Shown: positions 33,994 to 42,273, counted from the first letter of the stretch. The stretch: 64,000 nucleotides of DNA from M3007 sp041160955 (GCA_041160955.1 JBEAVK010000087.1:1-64000), one strand, 5' to 3'. Made by a program: numbers and translations. Notes: generated from the letters alone by a model not told the origin.

Positions 33994-36300
33994 ATGTTTC
34001 AAGTAAAAAAAAGCGTTGATTCGCTTTTCAACACAGCGTTTCAATGCCTTCTTGTAGTAGTTGCATTGGCACTATCTGCTCCTATCCTTTCGGCGCAATA
34101 CCTCTACGGACAAGTAACGGATATGAAAGATACGCCCCTCCCCGATGCTGTGGTGGTATGGGCAGGCACAAGTATAGGTGCAGCCACCAACCAAGAAGGA
34201 GAGTTTGCGCTCCCATTGCCCGCCGATACCAGCATAAAACAGCTCAAATTGGTGGCGATATTTGGGCTTGTACGCGATACTTTTTTTGTGGATGACCTGA
34301 GCAGTTATTGGACATTCCAAGTGGCTGCCCAAGTGACCTTACAAGAAGTGACGATAATGGACGAACGTTCGGGGGCCTTTGTTTCCGTGTTACAACCCAT
34401 CAAAACAGAGATGATTAACCGAACCGAACTACGAAAAGCGGCCTGTTGTGATCTGGCAGGTTGTTTTGAGACCCAAAGTACCGTACAACCCACCACTACT
34501 AATGTCCTGACCAATGCCAAAGAACTGCGTATCCTCGGCTTGAGTGGTGTATATAACCAAATACTGATAGATGGACTGCCTACCATACAAGGGTTAACTT
34601 ATACCTATGGCACAGGTACGATTCCGGGCAGCATGCTCGATAATATTTGGGTGGTGAAAGGCGCTAATTCCGTATTGCAAGGCTACGAATCCATGGTAGG
34701 CCAAATTACCGTATTTCCACGGGAAGGTGGCAGCGCAGAACCATTTACCACTGATATTTTGGTCAATAGCTTTGGCGAAAAGCATTTGAACGCGGCCATG
34801 GCAACCAATAAAAAAAAATATACTAATTATTTGGCTGTCCATGCTTCTCTACCGGGTGGCCGTTGGGACCGCGATAACGATAATTTCCTTGATTTGCCAT
34901 TGCTAACGCGTTATTCCGTTTATAATAAATGGCGATTTAGAAAGGAAAACGAAAAAGGATTCAGCGCATTTGTGGCGGGTAGGATGGTGCAGGAACAGCG
35001 GATTGGGGGGCAAAAAACCTTCAATTACCCACAAGATACGGGTACAATGCGGAATTATGGACAAGTAGTGCGTTTTTTCCAACCCGAAATAAGTACTAAA
35101 ATTGGTTGGCGGTGGAATGAGAACCAAAAGATTGCTTTGCTCTCGTCTTTTGTCGCCCAAGACCAACAATCGTGGTTTGGCCTGACCCGTTACCAAGCCA
35201 ATCAACGCTATGCTTACGCCAATTTGCAATACGAATTGTATTGGGGCAAAAAGCACCTACACGAACTCAAAACGGGATTGAGTTATCGCCATTTCAATTT
35301 GGACGAAACGATTCGGTTTGCCCCAGCGGATACTTTGAAGCGCAATTATGGCGGTAATTACCTCAAAAAAGAGCAAATTCCAGGTCTTTTTGCCGAAAAC
35401 ACCTTTCATTTTAAAGATGGCCGTTGGGTATGGATTACTGGCCTGCGCGCCGATCAGCACAATACCTTTGGCTGGCATGTAACACCGCGTACGATGCTGC
35501 GTTTTTCACCTTCTACCAATCTCGATATTCGGGGTAGTATTGGCTCGGGGTGGCGTACGGTAAATTTGTTTTCCGAAAACATTGGGCTACTCACAGGCAA
35601 CCGCGATTTAGTATTTATGGAAACACTACAACCCGAAAAATCTTGGAATATGGGCGTAAATGCCACCCAAAGGTTCAAATTTCAGCAATTCAACTTTACG
35701 GTTACGGGCGATCTCTACCATACACGGTTCCAAAATCAGTTTTTCCCCGATTACGATACAGCACCGGAACAAGCTATTTTGGCCAATTTTATGGGAAAAT
35801 CCATCAGTAATGGGTTTCAAATGGAATTCAGTGCTGCTTGGAAACGCCTTGTAGAATTGCGGGCAGCCTATAATTTTTTGGATGTTTACCGCGTAGAAAA
35901 CGGCAAAAAAATGCTACTTCCTTTTAATCCCCGTCATAAAGTACTTGGTGTAGCAACCGTTCGGACACCCAACGAACGCTGGCAATTTGATACCAATATC
36001 CACTGGTACGCAAAACAACGACTACCCGATACCCGACTGAATCCCGAAGCCCTCCGCAGACCCGATTACTCGCAGCCCTATACGATGGCAAGTGTACAAG
36101 CGCGTCTGAATTTGAAGCGTTTTGCCTTTTTTGCAGGCTGCGAAAATCTTTTAGATTTTAGACAAAAACGCCCTATTTTAGGTTGGGAACAACCCTTTTC
36201 AGTGGGTTTTGATCCAGCATTTGCTTGGGGGCCTACCCGTGGAAGAGAATTTTATATAGGTTGTAACTATCGGATGGAAAAGGATAAAAAACAACCGTAA
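33994..36300 (+). CDS. TonB-dependent outer-membrane receptor
   Basis: 768 residues from ATG 33994, chosen because the signal peptide (ending near LSAQ) then has a normal N-region; ATG 33961 is also possible. A carboxypeptidase-regulatory-like domain (LYGQVTDMKDTPLPDAVVVW...) precedes the plug with the motif RKAACCDLAGCFETQSTV, then LRILGLSGVYNQILIDGLP and VVKGANSVLQGYESMVGQI, and a 22-strand barrel ending PTRGREFYIGCNYRM. The CC...C-F-E-T/N plug motif recurs in a Bacteroidota receptor group sometimes linked to metal uptake (recalled). The adjacent corA is consistent with a metal theme, but the substrate is inferred only. Confidence 0.88.
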   Translation: MFQVKKSVDSLFNTAFQCLLVVVALALSAPILSAQYLYGQVTDMKDTPLPDAVVVWAGTSIGAATNQEGEFALPLPADTSIKQLKLVAIFGLVRDTFFVDDLSSYWTFQVAAQVTLQEVTIMDERSGAFVSVLQPIKTEMINRTELRKAACCDLAGCFETQSTVQPTTTNVLTNAKELRILGLSGVYNQILIDGLPTIQGLTYTYGTGTIPGSMLDNIWVVKGANSVLQGYESMVGQITVFPREGGSAEPFTTDILVNSFGEKHLNAAMATNKKKYTNYLAVHASLPGGRWDRDNDNFLDLPLLTRYSVYNKWRFRKENEKGFSAFVAGRMVQEQRIGGQKTFNYPQDTGTMRNYGQVVRFFQPEISTKIGWRWNENQKIALLSSFVAQDQQSWFGLTRYQANQRYAYANLQYELYWGKKHLHELKTGLSYRHFNLDETIRFAPADTLKRNYGGNYLKKEQIPGLFAENTFHFKDGRWVWITGLRADQHNTFGWHVTPRTMLRFSPSTNLDIRGSIGSGWRTVNLFSENIGLLTGNRDLVFMETLQPEKSWNMGVNATQRFKFQQFNFTVTGDLYHTRFQNQFFPDYDTAPEQAILANFMGKSISNGFQMEFSAAWKRLVELRAAYNFLDVYRVENGKKMLLPFNPRHKVLGVATVRTPNERWQFDTNIHWYAKQRLPDTRLNPEALRRPDYSQPYTMASVQARLNLKRFAFFAGCENLLDFRQKRPILGWEQPFSVGFDPAFAWGPTRGREFYIGCNYRMEKDKKQP

Positions 36301-36309
36301 TCAACCTTA

Positions 36310-36465
36310 GGAATGAGAATTAAATAAAGGCACAAATTTGACGGCCTTATTTTGCCCCTCTTTTCGTTATTCATCGGTTGTTTAGCGCCACTAAACGCCC
36401 TCTTCATGCCTTAATAGTGACAAAATCGTCTCCCCAAATCTGTACCTTTATTTAATTCTCATTCC
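36310..36465. mobile_element. MITE-like element, copy 2 (156 bp, TTA-flanked)
   Basis: Left end GGAATGAGAATTAAATAAAG and its inverted copy at the right, about 31 bp with two differences, flanked by TTA (36307-36309 and 36466-36468). It is an inverted copy of 22101-22258 with roughly 90% identity by eye. Its right end is ten bases before the anmK ATG, so it must contain or replace the anmK upstream control sequence. Confidence 0.85.
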
Positions 36466-36475
36466 TTATTTACCC

Positions 36476-37675
36476 ATGCTCAGCGATATTCACCACCTGT
36501 ATCAAATAGCCCAAAAGCCTACCCGTCAAATCATCGGCCTCATGTCGGGTACTTCACTCGATGGCCTTGATGTGGCTTGGTGCGAAGTAAATGGCTGCGG
36601 TAAACAGGCGCAAATTACCCTAAAAGCATTTCACACAGCCCCTTACGACGAGGCGTTTAAGGCTGAAATAAGGCGTGTGTTTGCCAAAAAAGAGATTGAT
36701 TTCCAGCACCTTACCCTCCTAAATGCCATTATTGCAGAGCGGCACGCCACCATTATTAATGATTGTTTGCGGACATGGAATTGTAATGCGGAGGATATTG
36801 ACCTCATTGCCAGTCATGGCCAAACGGTATTCCACGCGCCTCGGGTATTGCACGGTATGAGCAACTATCCCAATGCCACTTTGCAAATTGGCGATGGCGA
36901 CCATATTGCGCGCCGAACTGGTATTATTACCATCAGCGATTTTAGGCAAAAGCACGTAGCCGCCGGTGGCGAAGGTGCGCCATTAGCCTTGTATGGCGAT
37001 TATTTTTTGTTTGCTAATGCTGCGGAAAATCGAATTTTACTCAATATCGGCGGTATTGCCAATTTTACCTGGTTACCTGCCAACGACGATACCGACGCTG
37101 TTTTTGCCACCGATACAGGCCCCGGCAATACATTGATGGATACTTATGCACAACGTCATTTTGGTGTGCCATTTGATAAAGATGCACAATTGGCATTGGC
37201 GGGCATACCCGATCGCGGTTTGGTGGATGCGCTCAAATCCGATCCTTTTTTTGAAGCAGGTTTCCCCAAAACCATCGGCCCGGAATTATTTAGCCCTATC
37301 TGGGTAGATGCCGCACTGGCACAATTACCCAAAGGAACACCAGCGCATAATCCGTACAATATTATGGCTTCATTGGCAACATTGACCGCAGAGACGGTGG
37401 CGGAGGCTATCCTGCGAGCAACTGGCGGGCTAGTAGGCGCGATATATGTTAGCGGTGGTGGGGCACATAACCCTTTTGTTATCAATTACTTAAAAGAATT
37501 ATTGCCCAAATGGGTTATAAAAGATATGGCAGAAATTGGTATTCCGGGCGATGCCAAAGAAGCCGTACTTTTTGCGATGCTGGCCAATGAATGTGTGGCA
37601 GGTACGATGCAAGCAGGGATGGTATTGGGCGGCATTCCGTTAGTGTCGATGGGAAAAATATCGTTACCAAATTAA
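36476..37675 (+). CDS. anmK: Anhydro-N-acetylmuramic acid kinase
   Basis: Phosphorylates and opens 1,6-anhydroMurNAc to MurNAc-6-phosphate in peptidoglycan recycling. ASKHA-fold signatures: GLMSGTSLDGLDVAW near 22-36, SHGQTVFH near 105, LNIGGIANFTWL near 188, DTGPGNTLMD near 213 and YVSGGGAHNP near 325. Length 399 is as in the family. The gene begins ten bases after a MITE-like element. A Crp/Fnr regulator gene follows after 10 bp, so the two are probably co-transcribed. Confidence 0.95.
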   Translation: MLSDIHHLYQIAQKPTRQIIGLMSGTSLDGLDVAWCEVNGCGKQAQITLKAFHTAPYDEAFKAEIRRVFAKKEIDFQHLTLLNAIIAERHATIINDCLRTWNCNAEDIDLIASHGQTVFHAPRVLHGMSNYPNATLQIGDGDHIARRTGIITISDFRQKHVAAGGEGAPLALYGDYFLFANAAENRILLNIGGIANFTWLPANDDTDAVFATDTGPGNTLMDTYAQRHFGVPFDKDAQLALAGIPDRGLVDALKSDPFFEAGFPKTIGPELFSPIWVDAALAQLPKGTPAHNPYNIMASLATLTAETVAEAILRATGGLVGAIYVSGGGAHNPFVINYLKELLPKWVIKDMAEIGIPGDAKEAVLFAMLANECVAGTMQAGMVLGGIPLVSMGKISLPN

Positions 37676-37685
37676 GTGCAAGAGG

Positions 37686-38273
37686 ATGAAACAAGTCTAT
37701 GATTATTCTATTGGCATATCCGATTTTTTAGCACAACAACCCGGTATTGCACCAGAAGAAGCGTTAGCATTTGCGCTTTTATGGCAGAAAACAAAAGTAC
37801 TCAGTCGTGGCGATTTCCTTTGCGCACCGGGAAAAATAGAACAGCATGTTTGGTTCATCAACGAAGGAGTATTACGACTTTATTACCCAACGGAGACGGA
37901 GGAAATTTGTGTAGGATTTGCCTATACCAATAATATCGTATGCTCATTTCCGTCGTATATTCGCCAGCAACCCTCTGCATTTTCGATACAAGCCCTCTCG
38001 AAATGTCATGTTTGTGGTATTTCAAGAACAGATTTGCGGATGTCTATTGAAAAATGGCCCGGTATTTCGCGTTTTTGGACAAATGCAGTGGAAATAGCCT
38101 TGGCTAATATTATCGAGCGTGAAATAGAAATACATACCACCACTCCGATCGAACGCTACGAAAATTTACTGATGCGTGCGCCCCATATCTTCCAATTGGT
38201 GCCGCTTCGTTATATCGCTACTTATTTGCGGATACAACCAGAGACCCTGAGCCGCATTAGAAATAAATCTTGA
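37686..38273 (+). CDS. Crp/Fnr family transcriptional regulator
   Basis: 195 residues. An N-terminal cyclic-nucleotide-binding-like beta-roll (LSRGDFLCAPGKIEQHVWFINEGVLRLYY split near 39-67) is followed by a long dimerisation helix and a C-terminal winged helix-turn-helix, VPLRYIATYLRIQPETLSRIRNK. It lacks the Cys ligands of FNR. This short form is common in Bacteroidota. It begins 10 bp after anmK and lies 69 bp before a DUF4345 gene. Confidence 0.9.
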   Translation: MKQVYDYSIGISDFLAQQPGIAPEEALAFALLWQKTKVLSRGDFLCAPGKIEQHVWFINEGVLRLYYPTETEEICVGFAYTNNIVCSFPSYIRQQPSAFSIQALSKCHVCGISRTDLRMSIEKWPGISRFWTNAVEIALANIIEREIEIHTTTPIERYENLLMRAPHIFQLVPLRYIATYLRIQPETLSRIRNKS

Positions 38274-38342
38274 TCGCGGTCAAGTTTTACGTGTTTTTCA
38301 CTCCCGACTTTTGCAGTATTATTTAACAAAAGTCACATTTTT

Positions 38343-38750
38343 ATGAAAAACACACCACTTATTATCCGTATTTTTCTTATTCTATTGGCATTAGCCACCT
38401 TAAACATTGCTGTGCAGGCCATACTGGATCCGCAAACTATTTTTGACAATGTACAAGTTCAATTGGGTAATCTAACTGCCCGCAATTCTGTACGTGCGTT
38501 ATATGGAGGCGTAAATCTTGCATTTGGGTTATTTTGGCTTTACGCTGCTTTTCGCCAACAAAGTATGGGGCTTACTTTGGCATTGCTTTATACCGGAGGT
38601 TTTGCGGTCGGCAGGTTAATGAGTATTATTTTAGACGGTATGCCAAGTGCCTTTGCAATGCAATGGATGGCAACTGAAACGGTGTTTGCCGTTTTGGCGG
38701 CTTGGTTATTGAGTAGAATTACTGTAAGGAACGATAAAAGAATAAGTTAA
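38343..38750 (+). CDS. DUF4345 family membrane protein
   Basis: 135 residues with four hydrophobic segments (about 8-28, 46-66, 74-92 and 104-125) and the arrangement NSVRALYGGVNLAFGLFWLYAAF typical of DUF4345. Function unknown. It lies downstream of the Crp/Fnr gene, which may regulate it. The last codons form the left arm of a long hairpin. Confidence 0.85.
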   Translation: MKNTPLIIRIFLILLALATLNIAVQAILDPQTIFDNVQVQLGNLTARNSVRALYGGVNLAFGLFWLYAAFRQQSMGLTLALLYTGGFAVGRLMSIILDGMPSAFAMQWMATETVFAVLAAWLLSRITVRNDKRIS

Positions 38751-38778
38751 CACTTTTGGCTGATTCTTTTATCGTTCC
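38728..38778. terminator. 16-bp hairpin between convergent genes
   Basis: GGAACGATAAAAGAAT (38728-38743) and ATTCTTTTATCGTTCC (38763-38778) are perfectly complementary with a 19-nt loop. The left arm overlaps the end of the DUF4345 gene. It is probably a bidirectional terminator for that gene and the convergent SRPBCC gene. Confidence 0.7.
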
Positions 38779-38790
38779 TAAAATAGAGTT

Positions 38791-39261
38791 TTATGCCATT
38801 TTACCAAATTTTTCTTCGAGCCACTGCCAGCGAAAAGCAAAAATACCATTCAATTGTTTACGGATAAAAAGCCAATTGGCAAAATCACCGAGTATGCCCA
38901 GCGGGACGCGATAATGTACCAAATCCGTCATTTCTACGCCACCAGGAACGGCCTTGAAATGGTGTTGGTGGTGCCATAATTGGTACGGCCCCATACGTTG
39001 CTCATCCACAAAAAACTTTTTATCGGCTACATGCGTAATTTCGGTCATCCAGAACAGCGGAATACCTAAAACTGGGCGTACCGTATAAGTAATGACTTGT
39101 CCGGGGTATATTTTGGTGCGAAAATCGGGATCGGAAGTGACCTTGAATTGCATATATGCTGGCGTTATTTCCAATAGATTATCGGGATTAGAAAAAAAAT
39201 CCCACGCTGCATCAACGGAAATAGGTAGGCGTTGTACCCTTTTAAATGAGTGTAATGACAT
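38791..39261 (-). CDS. SRPBCC (START/Bet v1-fold) family protein
   Basis: 156 residues from the ATG at 39261 (the frame runs to 39303). It shows the ligand-binding SRPBCC pattern: RLPISVDAAWDFFSNPDNL near residues 10-28, ITPAYMQFKV, PGQVITYTV and VEMTDLVHYRVPLG with a long C-terminal helix FANWLFIRKQLNGIFAFRW. These proteins bind hydrophobic ligands or assist polyketide/lipid enzymes; the ligand here is unknown. Convergent with DUF4345. Confidence 0.85.
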   Translation of the reverse strand: MSLHSFKRVQRLPISVDAAWDFFSNPDNLLEITPAYMQFKVTSDPDFRTKIYPGQVITYTVRPVLGIPLFWMTEITHVADKKFFVDEQRMGPYQLWHHQHHFKAVPGGVEMTDLVHYRVPLGILGDFANWLFIRKQLNGIFAFRWQWLEEKFGKMA

Positions 39262-39354
39262 GGAGTCGTCTGTATTGTTGTGATAATTGAGCAAGTGAAA
39301 CACTATTTCGGGGCACTTGTTGCAAATAAACGTCCAGTCAGTACCATCTAAAGA

Positions 39355-40029
39355 CTAGCGAAGCGCCTCACTCACTTTCAAATCTACGTCTATTTGTACC
39401 ATTTTTTCTAATTCCCCAAATTCGCTTTGTTCATAAGTACGGTTTATACAACCGTTTTGCAATACACTAATTCGTTGGCAGATACGGGTGAGTGTAGGTA
39501 GTATATGCGAAGAGATCAATACCGTTCTGGTAGATGTATAATTTTGTTTGAGTACGGACATAATGATCTCGTTACTTTCAAAGTCAACGCCATTAAACGG
39601 TTCATCCAGGATAAGTAATGGTCTGTTTTCTTGTAATAAAACGCCGATCAGCCCTAGTTTTTTCTTCATACCGGTGGAATACTCCTCCGCGTAATGGGGG
39701 AGCGGAAGATCAAATAACGAGTTCCACCGTTCTATTTGGTCGGGTTGGTCGTTGATAAATCGTAGGTATTCCATCCCTGTCATGTAGGGATAGAAATATG
39801 GCTCTGCTTCGAGGAACGATACCTGTTCGCGCCGCAAAGGGAGGTCTTGGTGCGTTATAGTACCGGCATTGGGCTTCATTTGGCCCGACAGTAAACGGAA
39901 CAAGGTTGTTTTGCCCGCACCATTTACCCCCAAAATGCCATGTTTCTCACCGGGTACTAACTGAAGAGAGAGGCCATTGAGTATTTTTTCTGCGGAGCGA
40001 TAGCCAAAGTCGAGATTAGTGAAGTCCAT
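39355..40029 (-). CDS. ABC transporter ATP-binding protein
   Basis: 224 residues. Walker A GVNGAGKTT near 34-42, Q-loop region VSFLEAEPYFYPYM, signature EYSTGMKKKLGL near 116 (STGMK instead of LSGGQ), Walker B LLILDEPFNGVD near 138 and H-loop SSHILP near 173. The divergent signature and short length match ATPases of gliding/lantibiotic-type or Gld-like exporters. No permease gene is adjacent, so the partner must be elsewhere. The ATG lies four bases after a TACCTTTG box. Confidence 0.9.
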   Translation of the reverse strand: MDFTNLDFGYRSAEKILNGLSLQLVPGEKHGILGVNGAGKTTLFRLLSGQMKPNAGTITHQDLPLRREQVSFLEAEPYFYPYMTGMEYLRFINDQPDQIERWNSLFDLPLPHYAEEYSTGMKKKLGLIGVLLQENRPLLILDEPFNGVDFESNEIIMSVLKQNYTSTRTVLISSHILPTLTRICQRISVLQNGCINRTYEQSEFGELEKMVQIDVDLKVSEALR

Positions 40030-40033
40030 AGGG

Positions 40034-40041
40034 CAAAGGTA
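40034..40041 (-). promoter_or_regulatory. -7 box four bases before the ABC ATPase ATG
   Basis: TACCTTTG on the minus strand, then CCCT and the ATG at 40029: a leaderless-type arrangement. Confidence 0.75.
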
Positions 40042-40296
40042 GTTTGTATTTGTGGGTCATTTGAAAGTATTATGGCGTAAAATCACTAGTAAGGAAAAAA
40101 AATATTAAATTTTGAGTAATATAAAAAAGTCAAAAAGCGTGTATTTGCGCTAATGCCTATTTGGCAAATATTATTCTGTTTAAACGGTATTTTTGACCTA
40201 ATTTTAAGATTATAATTTCGTTCATTTGTTAAATTAATGTAAATAATTTGTATTTGCCCTTGCGGGGTATTGAAATTTGACTTACCTTTGTGGCAT

Positions 40297-40539
40297 ATTT
40301 AATTCGGAAGAACAACAAAATAGTACTTTAGTCAACAGTAGAACACTCTAATAGTTTTAGATTTAGAATATTATTCTGTTTGGTTGCTTATTGTAGAAAA
40401 GGTTCGTTGTTTTTAAGGTTAAATTAGACGCTGGAAAATATCTCAGCCTCTACCAAAAACAAAAATAGATACCAAATTGAGGTCTTATCATTAAAAAGTC
40501 CACCACCTTTTTAATAAGAAAATAAGACCTAATTTTTTT
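40297..40539 (+). ncRNA. Candidate structured small RNA with own promoter and terminator
   Basis: A TACCTTTG box at 40283-40290, with CTTG 20 bp upstream as a possible -33 element, predicts a transcript start near 40297. The 5' region TTTAATT (about 40298-40304) and AAGAACAAC (about 40307-40315) can pair with GGTTAAA and GTTGTTTTT about 100 nt downstream, giving a long interrupted helix as in 6S-type RNAs. The unit ends in a strong terminator (40480-40539). There is no open frame of any size. Identity as 6S RNA is a guess. Confidence 0.4.
40480..40539 (+). terminator. Strong intrinsic terminator T1
   Basis: Two stacked perfect stems: AGGTCTTAT (40480-40488) with ATAAGACCT (40522-40530), and inside it ATTAAAAAG (40490-40498) with CTTTTTAAT (40507-40515); followed by AA and seven T residues. 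Confidence 0.85.
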
Positions 40540-40562
40540 AGTGATTAGATTCCGATGAGAAG

Positions 40563-40604
40563 GCCCCTTTTACAGGGAGCAATCGTGTGAGAGGGGCATT
40601 TTTT
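40563..40604 (+). terminator. Intrinsic terminator T2
   Basis: GCCCCT (40563-40568) pairs with AGGGGC (40592-40597), followed by ATTTTTT. It lies 24 bp after T1. Confidence 0.7.
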
Positions 40605-40659
40605 CATTCGGTGAAAGATACAAACACCCGTAGTAGTTTGAGCAATACGTAAAATTAAG

Positions 40660-40692
40660 ACCGGGCGGCAAAAGAGCGGCCCGGTTTTTTTT
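40660..40692 (+). terminator. Intrinsic terminator T3
   Basis: ACCGGGC (40660-40666) pairs with GCCCGGT (40679-40685), followed by a run of T residues. Confidence 0.8.
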
Positions 40693-40828
40693 GTTTTTTT
40701 TTGAATTTTTACTATATTTAGGTCAGTGCATAAGACCATCTGCGCGCTGAGATCTAGTTCCTGTTTTTATACTTAATATTCCTGTTTTATCCCTTTTTTT
40801 ATCAGAAACGTCCGAAAAAACAAAACGA

Positions 40829-40846
40829 GACACCCAAACGGGTGTC
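40829..40846. repeat. Short perfect hairpin
   Basis: GACACCC, loop AAAC, GGGTGTC. No T-tract on the plus strand; T-rich on the minus strand. It could be a weak minus-strand terminator. Confidence 0.45.
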
Positions 40847-40981
40847 CCAAAATTTTCTAATGTGCTGATCGTCAATGTTTTTTTACGATAATTTGTAAAA
40901 AAAAAGCGGAACACAGGAAACAAATACTTCGATGAATATAGGTAAGGCGATACAGTAACTTTCCAGCCGCCCCAAAAAAAA

Positions 40982-41089
40982 ATCCCGTAGGGAATATATG
41001 TTTATAGACTGAATAGGGTAAATTGCCCAAATCCCGTAGGAATTTTAAGTAAAAACGCGCAAAATAACATACATTTCCTATGGGAATTT
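40982..41089. repeat. Cluster of CCCGTAGGGA-type palindromic words
   Basis: ATCCCGTAGGGA (40982-40993), ATCCCGTAGGAATTTT (41031-41046) and TTTCCTATGGGAATTTT (41073-41089), with ATATATGTTTATAGA between the first two. It resembles dispersed CCGTAGG...TTTATAGA motifs that I recall from other Bacteroidota genomes. Confidence 0.5.
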
Positions 41090-41208
41090 TGGGGGCAGAT
41101 GGATCGTTGCGCGATACAATTATAGGACTTTCTTTTTGTTTTATTGACATTAAATTAAAAAATATACAATCCAAGCCTTATCTCCTTCCAGCGGCGTAAA
41201 TCCCCCCA

Positions 41209-41216
41209 TACCTTTG
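41209..41216 (+). promoter_or_regulatory. -7 box for the gene at 41248
   Basis: TACCTTTG, 31 bp before the ATG. The following sequence GTGTCATCAAAATAATTAAAAC is nearly the same as the one preceding the TROVE gene. Confidence 0.65.
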
Positions 41217-41247
41217 TGTCATCAAAATAATTAAAACGACATTTATT

Positions 41248-41898
41248 ATGAAAAAGATCGCATTTTCTTTCGCTTTTGTATGCAGCACTTGTTTCGTGCT
41301 TTTTGGTCAACAACAACCCACTTTTGTAGCCTATATCGGTAAGAACGTTGAGTCCGCCAATGAAAAATATTTGGGGCGCTACAATAATGAATATGATACA
41401 CGAACACCTTTATTGAGCTTTTTTGCCTTTGTAATTACTGAGGGACAAGCAGATCCATTTGCAGGAGATTATGATAATGTAACCGAGCAACAAATCATCA
41501 ACAAACGGAATTATTCATTGGGCTGCCGCATTGGTGTAGGTGCTGAAAAGCGTGTTCAAGTAGGCATAAACACCAGCCATTTTGAATACGATATGACGCG
41601 CAACTGGGCATCCGGTATTCAAACAAAAGATACCGAAAAGTTCACTACCATAATGACCGATGTGCAATATGCATGGTTGTGCCGTAACCAATTAACGTGT
41701 TATAGTGGTGCGGGTCTTGGTTTTACCAAGCACAACTACGAAAAAACAAGGGAAAAAAGTGCTGGTCAAAAAATGCACGCTGCTGGTCAGTTGACCGCTA
41801 TCGGAGTGCGTTTTAATGCAGGCCCTGTGGGTGCACATATTGAATGTGGTGCTGGTGCACTTGGTATGTTCCGTGGTGGATTGAGTGTTGCATTCTAA
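41248..41898 (+). CDS. Secreted beta-barrel-like protein of unknown function
   Basis: 216 residues with a signal peptide ending at LFGQ (about residue 21). The mature part alternates polar and aromatic residues in short strands (YSLGCRIGVGAEKRVQVGINTSHF, TDVQYAWL, CYSGAGLGFTKHNY, QLTAIGVRFNAG, ALGMFRGGLSVAF) and ends in F. This suggests a small 8-strand outer-membrane barrel. No named family is recognised. It is a monocistronic unit after the non-coding region, with its own promoter. Confidence 0.72.
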   Translation: MKKIAFSFAFVCSTCFVLFGQQQPTFVAYIGKNVESANEKYLGRYNNEYDTRTPLLSFFAFVITEGQADPFAGDYDNVTEQQIINKRNYSLGCRIGVGAEKRVQVGINTSHFEYDMTRNWASGIQTKDTEKFTTIMTDVQYAWLCRNQLTCYSGAGLGFTKHNYEKTREKSAGQKMHAAGQLTAIGVRFNAGPVGAHIECGAGALGMFRGGLSVAF

Positions 41899-42056
41899 AA
41901 ATTGGTTGTTTCCGCTAAGGATGCAGAGCATATCCAAGGAATACAGCCTCCTTGATGCGTATAAAGAAGTACTTGGACACAACACCTCATTTTGCTCCAA
42001 AGAATACTACATTACTGCTCAACAGACTTTTAAAGATACCAAAGAGATCGTGTAAA

Positions 42057-42091
42057 ATTGTCGGGGTGACAAAAAAAGTCGCCCCGACAAT
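42057..42091. terminator. Strong 14-bp hairpin between convergent genes
   Basis: ATTGTCGGGG plus TGAC pairs with GTCG plus CCCCGACAAT around an A7 loop (one G-T pair). No T-tract follows on either side, so a terminator function is likely from position but not proven. Confidence 0.6.
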
Positions 42092-42214
42092 ATCCTAAAT
42101 CCAATACCGTACAAACTTGAGTGCCTCAGTTAAATATAAATAATTTACAATGATCCAATTATCGGCATGACTTCGAGCCTAATATCGTCAGTTTAGCAAA
42201 ATAGTAGCAGTATA

Positions 42215-42269
42215 GGCGAAAAAGACCAAGTTCAAAATACTAATTAACTATGTGTCCAAATAACTAACT
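42215..42269 (-). repeat. Dispersed 3'-end repeat (copy b)
   Basis: On the minus strand GTTAGTTATTTGGACACATA... to TTGGTCTTTTTCGCC, immediately after the gene ending at 42274; matches 15090-15141 along its whole length. Confidence 0.7.
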
Positions 42270-42273
42270 CATT

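Larger units (their letters stand above)
40030..41247. other. 1.2-kb non-coding region
   Basis: No credible gene; the three short minus-strand frames here are low-complexity or cross terminators. It contains a promoter-like TACCTTTG (40283-40290), a candidate structured RNA (about 40297-40539), three successive plus-strand terminators, a 7-bp hairpin (40829-40846), a cluster of CCCGTAGGGA-type words (40982-41089) and the promoter of the next gene. A 15-mer AATATTATTCTGTTT occurs at 40167 and again exactly 200 bp later at 40367. Confidence 0.7.
41899..42273. other. Intergenic region with a long hairpin and a dispersed repeat
   Basis: No gene seen. It holds the hairpin at 42057-42091 and copy b of the dispersed 3'-end repeat (42215-42269). 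Confidence 0.6.

Noticed and set aside
39355..40029. Complete ABC exporter
   Set aside because: Only the ATPase gene is present; the neighbours are a SRPBCC gene and a non-coding region, with no permease.
40545..41174. Three minus-strand frames (64, 66 and 100 codons)
   Set aside because: They cross strong terminators and repeat words, have no homologue-like motifs and no promoter.
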